From Mycobacteroides immunogenum (lineage in GTDB: Bacteria; Actinomycetota; Actinomycetes; Mycobacteriales; Mycobacteriaceae): a stretch of DNA of 64,000 nucleotides. The DNA lies in the NCBI RefSeq assembly GCF_001605725.1, contig NZ_CP011530.1, forward strand, positions 1,922,001-1,986,000, read 5' to 3'. Below are positions 44,689 through 53,412 of this stretch, piece after piece. How positions within the stretch are numbered: position 1 is the first letter of the stretch; each line of letters starts with the position of its first letter. The position numbers were made by a program, and so were the translations under genes. Below the pieces are notes generated by a model. That model worked only from the letters and a program-made list of their open reading frames with translations. It made no database searches and was not told the origin of the DNA.

Positions 44689-45381
44689 CCTGGGTGGATT
44701 CGTGCCCACTGCGCATTCACGACACTGAGCGTCGAACACCCCCACTATTCTATGTGAATTACATCACACCACCGTGTGGTGGACGGTATTTTCTCATCAA
44801 TGGCAACCGCGATAGCTATGGGGACGTGCATGGCACTTCACCTGCCTTGAAGCTCAGTCGAACCTCTGAATCTTCATGTTATCCCAGCGTAACACCTATA
44901 TTTGCACTCTCAGTGATACCGGTAGAGCTGTTGATTTCGCCTGGATTTTGGCGAGTTGGAGCGTAGTCTGGAGGCTATGAGCAAATCGCGAGTGGTGCAC
45001 GTTCCACTAGAAACGGTGGGTGCTTGCGCAGGGCGCAAGCACCCACCGTTTCTAGTGGAACGTGCACCACTCGCGATTTGCTCATAGCCTCCAGACTACG
45101 CTCCAACTCGCCAAAATCCAGGCGAAATCAACAGCTCTACCGGTATCACTGAGAGTGCAAATATAGGTGTTACGCTGGGATAACATGAAGATTCAGAGGT
45201 TCGACTGAGCTTCAAGGCAGGTGAAGTGCCATGCACGTCCCCATAGCTATCGCGGTTGCCATTGATGAGAAAATACCGTCCACCACACGGTGGTGTGATG
45301 TAATTCACATAGAATAGTGGGGGTGTTCGACGCTCAGTGTCGTGAATGCGCAGTGGGCACGAATCCACCCAGGGTGTTACG
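44681..45381. repeat. Large palindrome U1/U1': 349-bp perfect inverted repeats, 3-bp centre
   Basis: 44681-45029 and 45033-45381 are inverted copies separated only by agg (45030-45032). The centre is the small palindrome cttgcgc-agg-gcgcaag. 44681-45029 is also a direct repeat of 45584-45932, 903 bp away, where the sequence is the leader and first codons of the gene at 45880. Identity of the copies is supported by the same 90-residue frame in each. Confidence 0.95.
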
Positions 45382-45942
45382 CATATGACAGCGGCAAAAC
45401 AGGCAAACTCACCCTATTAACTTCTATAGGGGAAATACACACACCCTCTGCAGGCTGTCATGTCCCTATAAAACACCAGGTCGCGCGTATGGACGTATAT
45501 GGATGCCTGTTTTGCCTATAAGGCGTGTATTTCCCCTATAGAAGTTAATAGGGTGAGTTTGCCTGTTTTGCCGCTGTCATATGCGTAACACCCTGGGTGG
45601 ATTCGTGCCCACTGCGCATTCACGACACTGAGCGTCGAACACCCCCACTATTCTATGTGAATTACATCACACCACCGTGTGGTGGACGGTATTTTCTCAT
45701 CAATGGCAACCGCGATAGCTATGGGGACGTGCATGGCACTTCACCTGCCTTGAAGCTCAGTCGAACCTCTGAATCTTCATGTTATCCCAGCGTAACACCT
45801 ATATTTGCACTCTCAGTGATACCGGTAGAGCTGTTGATTTCGCCTGGATTTTGGCGAGTTGGAGCGTAGTCTGGAGGCTATGAGCAAATCGCGAGTGGTG
45901 CACGTTCCACTAGAAACGGTGGGTGCTTGCGCCCTGCGCAAG
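45023..45942. repeat. Inverted repeats of 418 bp around the R2 spacer
   Basis: 45023-45440 is the reverse complement of 45525-45942, with the 84-bp spacer 45441-45524 between. It includes the R2 arms (outer part gtgttacgcatatgacagcg, different from R1) and the whole U leader on each side. The match ends inside the gene at 45880, just past its own small palindrome cttgcgc-cct-gcgcaag. Confidence 0.95.
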
Positions 45943-46125
45943 GGCAAGTCTCCGAGTGCTGTTCGGGCGGCTATCTCGGACGGAAGACTTCCCGCTATCA
46001 CCGCGACAGCACCAAATAGGCGAGCCTATTATCTCGTCCGCCCTACTGATGCTGATGCGCTCTGGGATCACCCGGAATCCTTGAATGCTAGTGACATCGA
46101 GGAGCTGCTGAAAGTGGCTCTGTAG
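45880..46125 (+). CDS. Small HTH-like protein upstream of replication genes
   Basis: 81 aa from ATG 45880 with ctggagg upstream. The central part SPSAVRAAISDGRLPAITATAPNRRAYYLVRPTDADAL resembles an excisionase/MerR-type winged helix. Its leader and first ~20 codons are the sequence duplicated in the palindromes. It heads the operon with the two following genes and may be the replication or copy-control regulator acting on the palindromic region. Confidence 0.65.
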   Translation: MSKSRVVHVPLETVGACALRKGKSPSAVRAAISDGRLPAITATAPNRRAYYLVRPTDADALWDHPESLNASDIEELLKVAL

Positions 46126-46134
46126 AAAAGCGAA

Positions 46135-46159
46135 AGCCAGGTGCTGCTAACACCTGGCT
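46135..46159 (+). terminator. Hairpin between 45880-46125 and 46210-46923
   Basis: agccaggtg / cacctggct, a perfect 9-bp stem with 7-nt loop, 10 bp after the stop. No T-run. It may attenuate transcription into the primase operon or stabilise the transcript end. Confidence 0.6.
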
Positions 46160-46209
46160 GCCCGAACCGAAGTCCGAAAATCTCTCTCACAAGACAGGAG
46201 AATCATAAC

Positions 46210-46923
46210 ATGGGCGCAAACTTCAGCGCTTCCCCGAAGACCGTTCCCGCCGACCCGTTCGCAGCCTTCAGGACACGGCGCGGTCTGCGCGACTTCGCGC
46301 TGCGGCTGCTGCACCTTCCGCACGAGCTGGCCCCGGAGTCCCGCGCGTCCTGGGCGATCCCCGCGTGGAAGATCCTGGCCGCTCAGCACCGCCGGCTCGC
46401 CGCGCTGCACCGCGCACTTGACGCCGCCGACCTGGCGGCGGTGACCGAGTGGGCGCATGCGGGCGTGTCCGACACCAGTGGTTGGAACCGCGAGGTGGTG
46501 GAGCTGTCCGAGCAGGCAGGGGAGCTGGCCGAGGCGCTGGAGCACGCCGAGCCTGAGGTCGCCGCACGGTACGGGTTCGGCGACCTCCCCGGATGCGTGT
46601 GGTTGGCGTGGGGACGAGCCGTGGACGACTTCGAGACCGCAGTCGCGGCGGCTCGTCCCGCCGACGCTGCCGAGGTGCTGCGCGGCCTCGCGGGCTTGAT
46701 CGTCAACATCGCCAGCTCGGCGTTCACCTTGCGCCGTGACGACGAGCACGGCTACGCCGTCGAGCTGGACGCGCTGCTGGCCGGACTGGGGTTCAGCGCC
46801 CGAGACCTGCCGATGCTGCGAGCGACCGCCCGCCGCGAGCACCTCACGGTGCCGCAGCCCCGCGCCACCGACGACCCGGTGCGACTGATGTTGGCTAGTT
46901 CTATCAGTGAAGGGCGGGACTGA
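46210..46923 (+). CDS. Hypothetical protein of the replication module
   Basis: 237 aa from ATG 46210 (acaggag upstream). Ala/Leu/Arg-rich helical protein with many Trp in the first half (SRASWAIPAWKILAAQHRRLAALHRAL). Two bp before the primase gene and presumably cotranscribed. No known domain recognised; AICE-type replication modules often have an unnamed partner gene here. Confidence 0.62.
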   Translation: MGANFSASPKTVPADPFAAFRTRRGLRDFALRLLHLPHELAPESRASWAIPAWKILAAQHRRLAALHRALDAADLAAVTEWAHAGVSDTSGWNREVVELSEQAGELAEALEHAEPEVAARYGFGDLPGCVWLAWGRAVDDFETAVAAARPADAAEVLRGLAGLIVNIASSAFTLRRDDEHGYAVELDALLAGLGFSARDLPMLRATARREHLTVPQPRATDDPVRLMLASSISEGRD

Positions 46924-46925
46924 CC

Positions 46926-49286
46926 ATGACCGAGACGGTTATTGAGCTGCCCGCGCAGCCGCTGAACGACAGGGACAGGGAAGTCCTGATCTCGGGAGCT
47001 GCCTGCACCCAGGAGTTCCTGGACTCCAACCCACATTTGGTACGGTCGGTCGAGACCTCTGTGGACCGCCGTCTGGGGGTGGAGCGCGACCCTTGGTCGC
47101 ACCTGAGCTGCCCCGCGCGCGGTCAAATCTATTGCTGGTACTCGCTGGACGAGGATGCCGAGGCGAAACATCAGTACCGTCCTGACAGCCCCGGCGAGCA
47201 CGGCAAATACCAGTTCGAGGTTGGCAACGCACCGAGCTACGGTGTTGTCCGCAAGGGCAGCGATGACGGAACCATCTACTTGGTCGAGGGCTTCAAGAAG
47301 GCTCTTGCCGCCGCAGCGACGCTGGGTCTGGCCGGGGACACGGACACCGCAGTCATCGCGCTGCCCTCATGCACGAGTTGGAGCACGGGAGAATGGTCGC
47401 CCGATCCCGCGCTGACGGGATTCGTCGCGGGCCGCGAGGTGATCGTGTTTCTCGATGCGGATGCCGCGACCAACCCGGACGTGTACGCGGGGGGTGAGCG
47501 CCTGCACTCGGCGCTCGATGGTGCTGCTGAAGGCATCAGGTTCGCGCAAGTCCCAGGCGGAGGAAAAAACGGCCTCGACGACTATCTGACTGTCCTTGAC
47601 GCGGGGAAGCGTCCGGGTGCGCTGGAACGCCTGTGCCGCAAGGCGATTGTCGGCAAGCCCGCACCGAAACGTCCGACCGGCAAGAAGAGCAAGAAAGGTG
47701 AGGTCGGCGCTGACGACGGGTGGATGTTCACCGAGTCGGGGAAGCTCCGTCCCGACACCATCGCCCGTCACATCTTGGTTGAATTCCCGGTGGCCGCGAC
47801 GACGAGTCATGAGCTGGCCGTCTACGACAACGGCGTGTACACGCGGCACCCGTCGGCAGTGAAGGCTCTCGTGGGTGGACTGCTCAAGGATCAGTACAAC
47901 ACCGGGAATCTCACCAACATTGTCGGTCGGCTGGAGGGCCTGTGTTTCGAGGAGCACCGGGTGCTGCCCGACCGCGCCAGCGAGCCGCTGTTGAACTGCA
48001 AGAACGGCATGCTGGACTTGCGCACCCTGGAACTGAAACCCCACGACCCGTCCTATCTGTCGGGCAGGCAAATCCCCATCGAGTGGGATCCCGACGCGAC
48101 CTGCCCCACGTACGACGCATGGCTGGAAGACCGCGTGGGCAAGGCCCAGGTGCCTGTGGTGAACGAGGCCATCTCCCAATTCCTGGACCCGTCGCGCACG
48201 CCGAGCAAGGCGCTGTTCCTGTTCGGGCCGTCGCGCTCGGGCAAGAGCACCATCCTGCGGTTGGCCAAGGCTCTCGTGGGCGGCGAGGAGTCAGTGTCAG
48301 CGCTCACCCTCCAACAACTCGCGGACGACCATTTCGCTGCCGCCGAGCTGTTTGGCAAGCCCATCAACGTCTGCCCCGATCTGCCCCGGAACCATGTCAG
48401 TGATGTGTCGGTGTTCAAGCGCGTGACGGGCGACGACCCGATCACGGCGAACCGCAAGTATGGCGCGATGTTCACCTTACGGTCGAACTCTTTGTTCCTG
48501 CTGTCGGCCAACGCGATTCCCACGGTCGCCGGCGATGACATCAGCGCCTACTTGAACCGCGTCGTCCCTGTAGTTTTCCCGAAAACATATGCGGGGCGAG
48601 AAGACTCGTCCGTCGAAGACGAGATGATGAAAGAGCTGCCGGGAATCCTCGTCAAGTGGGTGCTCGCCCGCCGCGCTCACATGCAGCGCACTCAGTGGAC
48701 ACCTCCGCACCCCGCCGTCTGGGAACGCTTCAGCGGCGCGGTGGACAGGGTGGCGCAGTTCCTCAGCACTTGCTGCGACGTAGGTGGAGCCACGTTCCCG
48801 TACAACCCCATCACGACGCCCGGCACGTTGAGCACGCCTCGGGGGCGCGCCGTCTGGTTCCCCGGGCAGCGCGCCACTCTCACTCAGCTCCACTCCGCGT
48901 TCCTGGACTGGTCATTGGGCGGAGCCGACATGAGCTTTGAGTCATTCAAGGAGCGCGTGCTCACCGCGCCCGGGGTGCGGAACAAAGTCCGCGACCCGGC
49001 GCGCAGCGGCGGGCGAACAACCAACGTCGTCATCAAATCCCGTGATGATTGGGGTTCGACTTCCAAGCACGCCGACCTGGCGAGCATCCTGTTCCCCGAC
49101 GAGGCCGACGACATCGACGACATCGACGAGTCGGCGGGCGTGCAGAACGTCACCCCGATCACCCGGCCGTTCGGGCGAGGATTCCGTACCTCTGCGGCGA
49201 TGCCGGTGCCACCAAGGCTCGACGAGGACGCCACGGAAGCCACCGGCACCGCCGCGCGCGGGCGGTACACGTCAGACTGGATCTAG
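46926..49286 (+). CDS. Primase-helicase: TOPRIM-like (DUF3854) plus D5/SF3 helicase
   Basis: 786 aa. N-terminal part (about 110-235) has a TOPRIM-like domain of DUF3854 type: VEGFKKALAAAATLG and EVIVFLDADAATNPD, then GGGKNGLDDYL. From about 330 a D5-N domain (LLNCKNGMLDLRTLELKPHD) leads to an SF3 helicase with Walker A GPSRSGKST near 434-442. This is the layout of P4-like plasmid and phage primases. It should start and unwind replication of the excised element; the palindromic region upstream is the likely origin. Confidence 0.88.
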   Translation: MTETVIELPAQPLNDRDREVLISGAACTQEFLDSNPHLVRSVETSVDRRLGVERDPWSHLSCPARGQIYCWYSLDEDAEAKHQYRPDSPGEHGKYQFEVGNAPSYGVVRKGSDDGTIYLVEGFKKALAAAATLGLAGDTDTAVIALPSCTSWSTGEWSPDPALTGFVAGREVIVFLDADAATNPDVYAGGERLHSALDGAAEGIRFAQVPGGGKNGLDDYLTVLDAGKRPGALERLCRKAIVGKPAPKRPTGKKSKKGEVGADDGWMFTESGKLRPDTIARHILVEFPVAATTSHELAVYDNGVYTRHPSAVKALVGGLLKDQYNTGNLTNIVGRLEGLCFEEHRVLPDRASEPLLNCKNGMLDLRTLELKPHDPSYLSGRQIPIEWDPDATCPTYDAWLEDRVGKAQVPVVNEAISQFLDPSRTPSKALFLFGPSRSGKSTILRLAKALVGGEESVSALTLQQLADDHFAAAELFGKPINVCPDLPRNHVSDVSVFKRVTGDDPITANRKYGAMFTLRSNSLFLLSANAIPTVAGDDISAYLNRVVPVVFPKTYAGREDSSVEDEMMKELPGILVKWVLARRAHMQRTQWTPPHPAVWERFSGAVDRVAQFLSTCCDVGGATFPYNPITTPGTLSTPRGRAVWFPGQRATLTQLHSAFLDWSLGGADMSFESFKERVLTAPGVRNKVRDPARSGGRTTNVVIKSRDDWGSTSKHADLASILFPDEADDIDDIDESAGVQNVTPITRPFGRGFRTSAAMPVPPRLDEDATEATGTAARGRYTSDWI

Positions 49287-49296
49287 GAGAAGTGAC

Positions 49297-49578
49297 ATGA
49301 CCGCCGCCGAACACGACCCGTATCCCGAGCTTCCCGCCCTCCCGCGCGCCGTGCAGCTCGCCTGTCAGACCATCGAGCCCGAGCACCTGACTATGCCGAC
49401 GGAAGACCTGCACGCGGTAGTTGAGGTCAGCCAGTCCATCCACAACTTTGTTTCCCACTGCATCTCGCACCGGGGCACCGAGACGGTGGACATGACCACG
49501 TATCAAGCCCTACTCGCTGTCCAGCGGGTCGTCGAACAAGCGCTGAACGACAGCGGGGACGTGACGCCCAGTGAGTAG
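49297..49578 (+). CDS. Hypothetical small protein
   Basis: 93 aa from ATG 49297 (ggaga upstream). Helical and acidic, no signal or membrane segment, two Cys. It lies 10 bp after the primase gene and overlaps the DUF2637 gene by 8 bp. Position suggests a role in replication or spread; no family recognised. Confidence 0.55.
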   Translation: MTAAEHDPYPELPALPRAVQLACQTIEPEHLTMPTEDLHAVVEVSQSIHNFVSHCISHRGTETVDMTTYQALLAVQRVVEQALNDSGDVTPSE

Positions 49579-50491
49579 CCAAAGCCCTTCAGCGCCAACG
49601 ACAATTGCCCCCATGAGCTACGTCACCAAACGGGAAGCCGAGCAGGCGGAAGCCCAAGCCACCGTCTCGACCCTCCGCGCAGACAGGCGCTTCCTGTGGT
49701 GCTGGCTCACCGTCGCCACCATGCTCAGTGTTTGCGGAAACGTCGGACATGCCTGGCTCACCGTTCCACCCGGAACCGCCCAAGCCCTCGCAATCGGGTG
49801 GGCAATCGCCCCGCCCACCCTGCTCATGCTTGCCGTGCACGGACTCCCGACGCTGAGCCGCATGCTCGGCTCCGAGCGCTCTGACCGACTCCTTTCCGCC
49901 GTCGTGTGGGGAGTCACGATGGGCGCGTTCGGCTGGAGCGCGTTCGGCATCCACGACTTCACCGCCGCGCTCGGAGTGCCCTCCACGTTGAGCTGGGTCG
50001 CGCCCGCTGTCATCGACTTGAGCGTGTTCGGTGCGACCAGGGGTCTTGTTCTCACCAGCCCGCTCGCGGCCCGTCTCAAGGTCGGCGCGCCATCACCCCG
50101 CGCCGCGCAACCACAGCTCAGCAAAGGTTCCACACCCACTCCCGCGCCGCGCCAAGCACCTTCAGCCGCGCCGACCGCCGCGCCTCCCGCGCCGCGCAAC
50201 GTCTCCACGGACGCGCCAACCGCCCCGCGTTCCGCGCCGACCACCGCGCCACAGAACGGTGCTGGCGCGCCCAGCCCCGCGCCCGAGCTGGTGCGCCTGG
50301 CTGAGCACATCGTGGGGAGTCGGGCTGTCCGTCAGGATGTTCGCACGGTGGCTCGCATCCTCGAACTCTCGGAGACCGAGAGCAGGAAAGCCGTCATTGC
50401 GGACAGGGTGGGTGTTCACCATTCCACGGTGAGCAAGGTGCTGGAGTCCGCCGAGCTGGAACGCCGAGCAGCCCTCACCCTGGCGTCCTGA
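49571..50491 (+). CDS. DUF2637 membrane protein with C-terminal HTH-like region
   Basis: 306 aa from GTG 49571. About four membrane helices in residues 40-165 (FLWCWLTVATMLSVCGNVGHAWL and following) match DUF2637, a domain found on SpdB-like spread proteins of actinobacterial conjugative elements. A long Ala/Pro linker (175-235) leads to a helical end with VARILELSETESRKAVIADRVGVHHSTVSKVL, a helix-turn-helix pattern. It may tether plasmid DNA to the membrane. It is directly followed by the 12-bp repeat array. Confidence 0.78.
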   Translation: MSSQSPSAPTTIAPMSYVTKREAEQAEAQATVSTLRADRRFLWCWLTVATMLSVCGNVGHAWLTVPPGTAQALAIGWAIAPPTLLMLAVHGLPTLSRMLGSERSDRLLSAVVWGVTMGAFGWSAFGIHDFTAALGVPSTLSWVAPAVIDLSVFGATRGLVLTSPLAARLKVGAPSPRAAQPQLSKGSTPTPAPRQAPSAAPTAAPPAPRNVSTDAPTAPRSAPTTAPQNGAGAPSPAPELVRLAEHIVGSRAVRQDVRTVARILELSETESRKAVIADRVGVHHSTVSKVLESAELERRAALTLAS

Positions 50492-50530
50492 CCCCATTTG
50501 CTCCACGCTGAACCCCCGCACCCCCTCATT

Positions 50531-50602
50531 CCGTAAGCCCGACCGTAAGCACCTCCGTAAGACGACCCGTAAGACCCGCCGTAAGACCGTCCGTAAGATT
50601 CG
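50531..50602 (+). repeat. Six tandem 12-bp units CCGTAAGNNNNN
   Basis: ccgtaag begins at 50531, 50543, 50555, 50567, 50579 and 50591, a period of exactly 12 bp, while the five bases between vary (cccga, cacct, acgac, acccg, accgt, attcg). The fixed word and variable filler indicate protein binding rather than simple slippage. Close to the TraB-like gene, so a candidate clt (TraB recognition sequence) array. Confidence 0.9.
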
Positions 50603-51093
50603 CGGCACCCTTGATTTTCGATGAGGGCACCCTCCCATTAGCCCTGCTAGAGAACCCCTTTTCCACGTATCCGAGTGCCACTCGAACCCTCGCTCCCAAG
50701 TCATCTCGGAACGCCCCTCGTAAGCCACCCTGAACGCCCAATCCTGGAGCGCGATAAGCCCTCTCGGACACCCCATCGCCCCAGACGTAAGACCAACTCG
50801 ACTCCCAGTCCCCGCCGAACCTCCCCGACGCACCGAGTCTCCGACTCGGCACGCCGACTCGCGGCGAACCTTCTGACCCAACGAGAAGCACCGTGACCTG
50901 GGATTTTAGTCCCACCCTCGGTTGCGTCTACACCTTCTGACCTGCGGAAACACTCTATTCTTGCACACCGCTCGGTCTTCCGTATCCCCGAAACCCCAGT
51001 TCACAGGTAGTTTATGTGCCACTAGCAAACGGTGGTGTTAATGCCAGAGTAACGGGAAACGCTGGTACACACCGGGATTCGTGAAATTGAAGG

Positions 51094-51122
51094 TTGACAG
51101 GGCAAAGATGGCTGATTATCAT
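51094..51122 (+). promoter_or_regulatory. Sigma-70-type promoter for the translocase operon
   Basis: TTGACA (51094-51099), 17-bp spacer, TATCAT (51117-51122), about 90 bp before the gene at 51212. The -35 box is perfect and the spacing ideal. Confidence 0.75.
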
Positions 51123-51211
51123 TATTAACGGCGGAACTCCTCTAACCCCGTCCGCCGAATTAAGGGGTAGGGGTCGGGCAAAGAGCCCCGAGTGACCAGG
51201 AGGTGAGCGCA

Positions 51212-51544
51212 GTGGGAAAGTGGATTGCTGTTGCGCTCCTGGGTCTTTCGGGGATGTCGATTCTCTCTGAGTACCCCCTGTGGGGAGTCGGACTCATTGG
51301 GGTAGCGGGGCTCATCGTGTGGATGAGCCTGCAGGGTCGTCAGTCGGCACGGGTCGAGCGGAGCCGCCCAGTGGCCGCGCGGAGCGCCCGCGCCGAGGTG
51401 CAACAGGAAGTGAACTCGGCGCAGCGGGACGCGAACCGCGCTGTGCGGACGCAGGTGGAGCGCGCCCGCCGTGAGGCGCAGCGGAACTTGTCCGGCGCGG
51501 TGGCGCGGGTCGAGCGCGAGCAGGCGCAGCGGTGGTCGGCGTGA
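51212..51544 (+). CDS. Membrane anchor with coiled-coil tail
   Basis: 110 aa. GTG 51212 follows an aggaggt ribosome site (51200-51206); an earlier GTG lies inside that site. Two hydrophobic helices (about 4-19 and 23-41) and a long charged helix (50-108, rich in Arg/Glu/Gln/Ala) that would extend into the cytoplasm. Its stop overlaps the start of the translocase, which has no membrane segment of its own. It may be its detached membrane anchor. Confidence 0.62.
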   Translation: MGKWIAVALLGLSGMSILSEYPLWGVGLIGVAGLIVWMSLQGRQSARVERSRPVAARSARAEVQQEVNSAQRDANRAVRTQVERARREAQRNLSGAVARVEREQAQRWSA

Positions 51545-53412
51545 GTCGTCAGCAACGTCGCGCGGCGGCGTATCGGCGCGCAGAACGACGTGAAGATTTC
51601 ATGTGGCAGCGCGGCATCAAGCAGCAAGATGCGCGCCTCGACGCCATCGACCGTGATGAGCGCGACGCAGAGCGTGAGTGGGAAAAGTTGTCCGAGAAGG
51701 TCGCGACCATCGAGTCGCGGGCACGCCAGGACGCCGAAAAGGCCGTCGCGGAGATTCAGCGCCAGGCTGCGTCAGAGGAGAAGCGCGTGTTGAGCACGCC
51801 CTTGGTGAGATACAGCGGCGCGGGCCACCTGCGCCCGCCGCTGTGGGTGTGGCATATGAAGAGTTCCATGCCTGCCGCACTTGCCGCGCGGGTAGGAATC
51901 ACGGGCTCCGAGGGTGGCCCACTCCTCGTCCTGCGCGCGGGCGGTGGCGTTGCTGAGAGCGACTTGGCTCGCAGCGTCATCGCCGCCGAACTTCCCGAAA
52001 TCTCGGGTGACCCCGCGTTCGTCGGGTGGAGTGACCAGACGGTTTCTCTGCTCCCCGAGGTGGCGCAGCGGTACTCGATTCTGGAGAAACTGCGCGACGA
52101 CGACTGGATGGCGCACGTGCTGGAGAGCGCGGGGATCACGAGTACGAACACCACGACGGAGAGCGTGGCGGGAAAGTACGGGGTTGTCGAGAGGAAAGTC
52201 ACGACCGTGACCGTGCCGAGCCTGTCGGACGTTCGTGTGACTCGGACAGGGTTGCGGTTGACGTTCGCCCATCAGCCAGGTCGGTCGGCGAAAGATTGGA
52301 ACTCCAAGATTGACGCCCTGCGCGCTGGGCTGAAAGCGGCGGGGCTCGACGCCTCGAACATGCGGATTTCGGACGGTGCGGGCGGGACGGTCGTTCTCCA
52401 CATGAACGACGTTGACCCTTTTTCCGGCCAGAGTCCAGAGAGCGGACGGTTCGATGTCGAGCGCGGTCGGAGCCTGTTGGGCATCACTGAGTCGGGCGAC
52501 GAGTGTTGGATTACGTGGAACGGCTCCAGCGGTCTGGTTGTCGGCGGTGTGCCAGGTTCGGGCAAGACCGCCTCCCTCCTTCCCGTGCTCGCGGGGATGG
52601 CTGGGCAGTGCGAACTTCACGTGTTCGACGGCAAGGCGGGATTCGATTTGCACCCCCTTCGTCATATCTCCAGCACGTACGACCGTTCTGGTGACATCTC
52701 TGCTCCTCTCGAAACTCTGAGGAAGCTCGATGCTCTGCGGACTGCCCGTGCCGAGGCGATGTACTCGACGCTGAACGCCAGCAATTTCTGGAATCTCACA
52801 CAGTCCCAGCGCGACCAACTCGGGGTGAAACCCGTGTTCTGCATCCTCGATGAAGTACAGACGTGGACGGACACGAGCGGCATGGACAAAGAAGAAAAAG
52901 CCATCGCCGCCGAGTGCATCAAGCTGGTTCGGACGCTCGTCCAGAAGGGTCGGAGTGCTGGAGTCATCGTTGTCTTGACGACTCAAAAGCCCGATGCCAC
53001 TTCGATTCCGACTGTCATCCGCGACAACGCAGCTTTGAAAATTTGTTTCCGAGTTTCGACTCCAGAACAAGCCATCACGGTGCTCGGTCGGCAGTCGCCG
53101 AACGCGCCAGACCCGACCGAAATTCGTATGGACACAAAGGGTCGCGGAGTGATGGAAACTGAAGGACACGGCATCGTGTTGTTCCAAGCGGGCTACAAAG
53201 AACCGTCCGAACTCGACCGTGAGCTGGCACGGCACAAGCCCGTCGAGGACCAGTTCTCCGTGGCTTCTCGGCTCCTCGGCAAGACCCAAAAAGTCGTGTC
53301 ACGTCCCACCGCACCCGAGCCCGCCGATGAGCCCCGAACTGCTGTCACGCCCCCTGTGCGCGAGGCGGACGAACACCCGAAAATGACTGGAGTGGAAGGG
53401 TTCTCATTGTGA
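51541..53412 (+). CDS. traB: FtsK/SpoIIIE-type DNA translocase, TraB-like
   Basis: 623 aa from GTG 51541. A charged coiled coil (1-85), a middle region (about 90-310, RPPLWVWHMKSS...RAGGGVAESDL) and an ATPase domain: Walker A GGVPGSGKTAS (~335-345), Walker B VFCILDEVQ, and LTTQKPD, the FtsK-type sensor. No membrane helix. In actinobacterial elements such proteins form hexamers that pump double-stranded DNA between cells. The 12-bp array upstream is its likely target. Stop overlaps the next start. Confidence 0.88.
   Translation: MSRQQRRAAAYRRAERREDFMWQRGIKQQDARLDAIDRDERDAEREWEKLSEKVATIESRARQDAEKAVAEIQRQAASEEKRVLSTPLVRYSGAGHLRPPLWVWHMKSSMPAALAARVGITGSEGGPLLVLRAGGGVAESDLARSVIAAELPEISGDPAFVGWSDQTVSLLPEVAQRYSILEKLRDDDWMAHVLESAGITSTNTTTESVAGKYGVVERKVTTVTVPSLSDVRVTRTGLRLTFAHQPGRSAKDWNSKIDALRAGLKAAGLDASNMRISDGAGGTVVLHMNDVDPFSGQSPESGRFDVERGRSLLGITESGDECWITWNGSSGLVVGGVPGSGKTASLLPVLAGMAGQCELHVFDGKAGFDLHPLRHISSTYDRSGDISAPLETLRKLDALRTARAEAMYSTLNASNFWNLTQSQRDQLGVKPVFCILDEVQTWTDTSGMDKEEKAIAAECIKLVRTLVQKGRSAGVIVVLTTQKPDATSIPTVIRDNAALKICFRVSTPEQAITVLGRQSPNAPDPTEIRMDTKGRGVMETEGHGIVLFQAGYKEPSELDRELARHKPVEDQFSVASRLLGKTQKVVSRPTAPEPADEPRTAVTPPVREADEHPKMTGVEGFSL

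Larger units (their letters stand above)
50492..51211. other. 720-bp gene-free region with repeat array and promoter
   Basis: Holds the 12-bp array (50531-50602), two further cgtaag words (50719, 50785) and a strong promoter (51094-51122). Long frames across it are by-products of the repeat. The position directly before the translocase operon fits a cis-acting transfer locus or a second origin. Confidence 0.6.

Noticed and set aside
44694..45869. Identical 90-residue frame three times (44694-44966 +, 45096-45368 -, 45597-45869 +)
   Set aside because: It is just the translation of the U repeat, which serves as the leader of the gene at 45880. It lacks a ribosome site and family resemblance, and its multiplicity follows from the palindromes.
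44471..45942. The palindromic region as a pure assembly or library artefact
   Set aside because: Not excluded, but R1 and R2 arms differ in a symmetric way that a simple fold-back artefact would not produce. Kept as a finding with a read-level check.
50531..50602. CRISPR array
   Set aside because: Unit of 7 fixed and 5 variable bases is far too short for CRISPR, and no cas gene is present.
50162..50881. 239-residue leftward frame with repeated Leu-Arg
   Set aside because: Shadow of the DUF2637 gene's end and the 12-bp array; no start signal.
51772..53289. 505-residue leftward frame
   Set aside because: Antisense shadow of the translocase gene.
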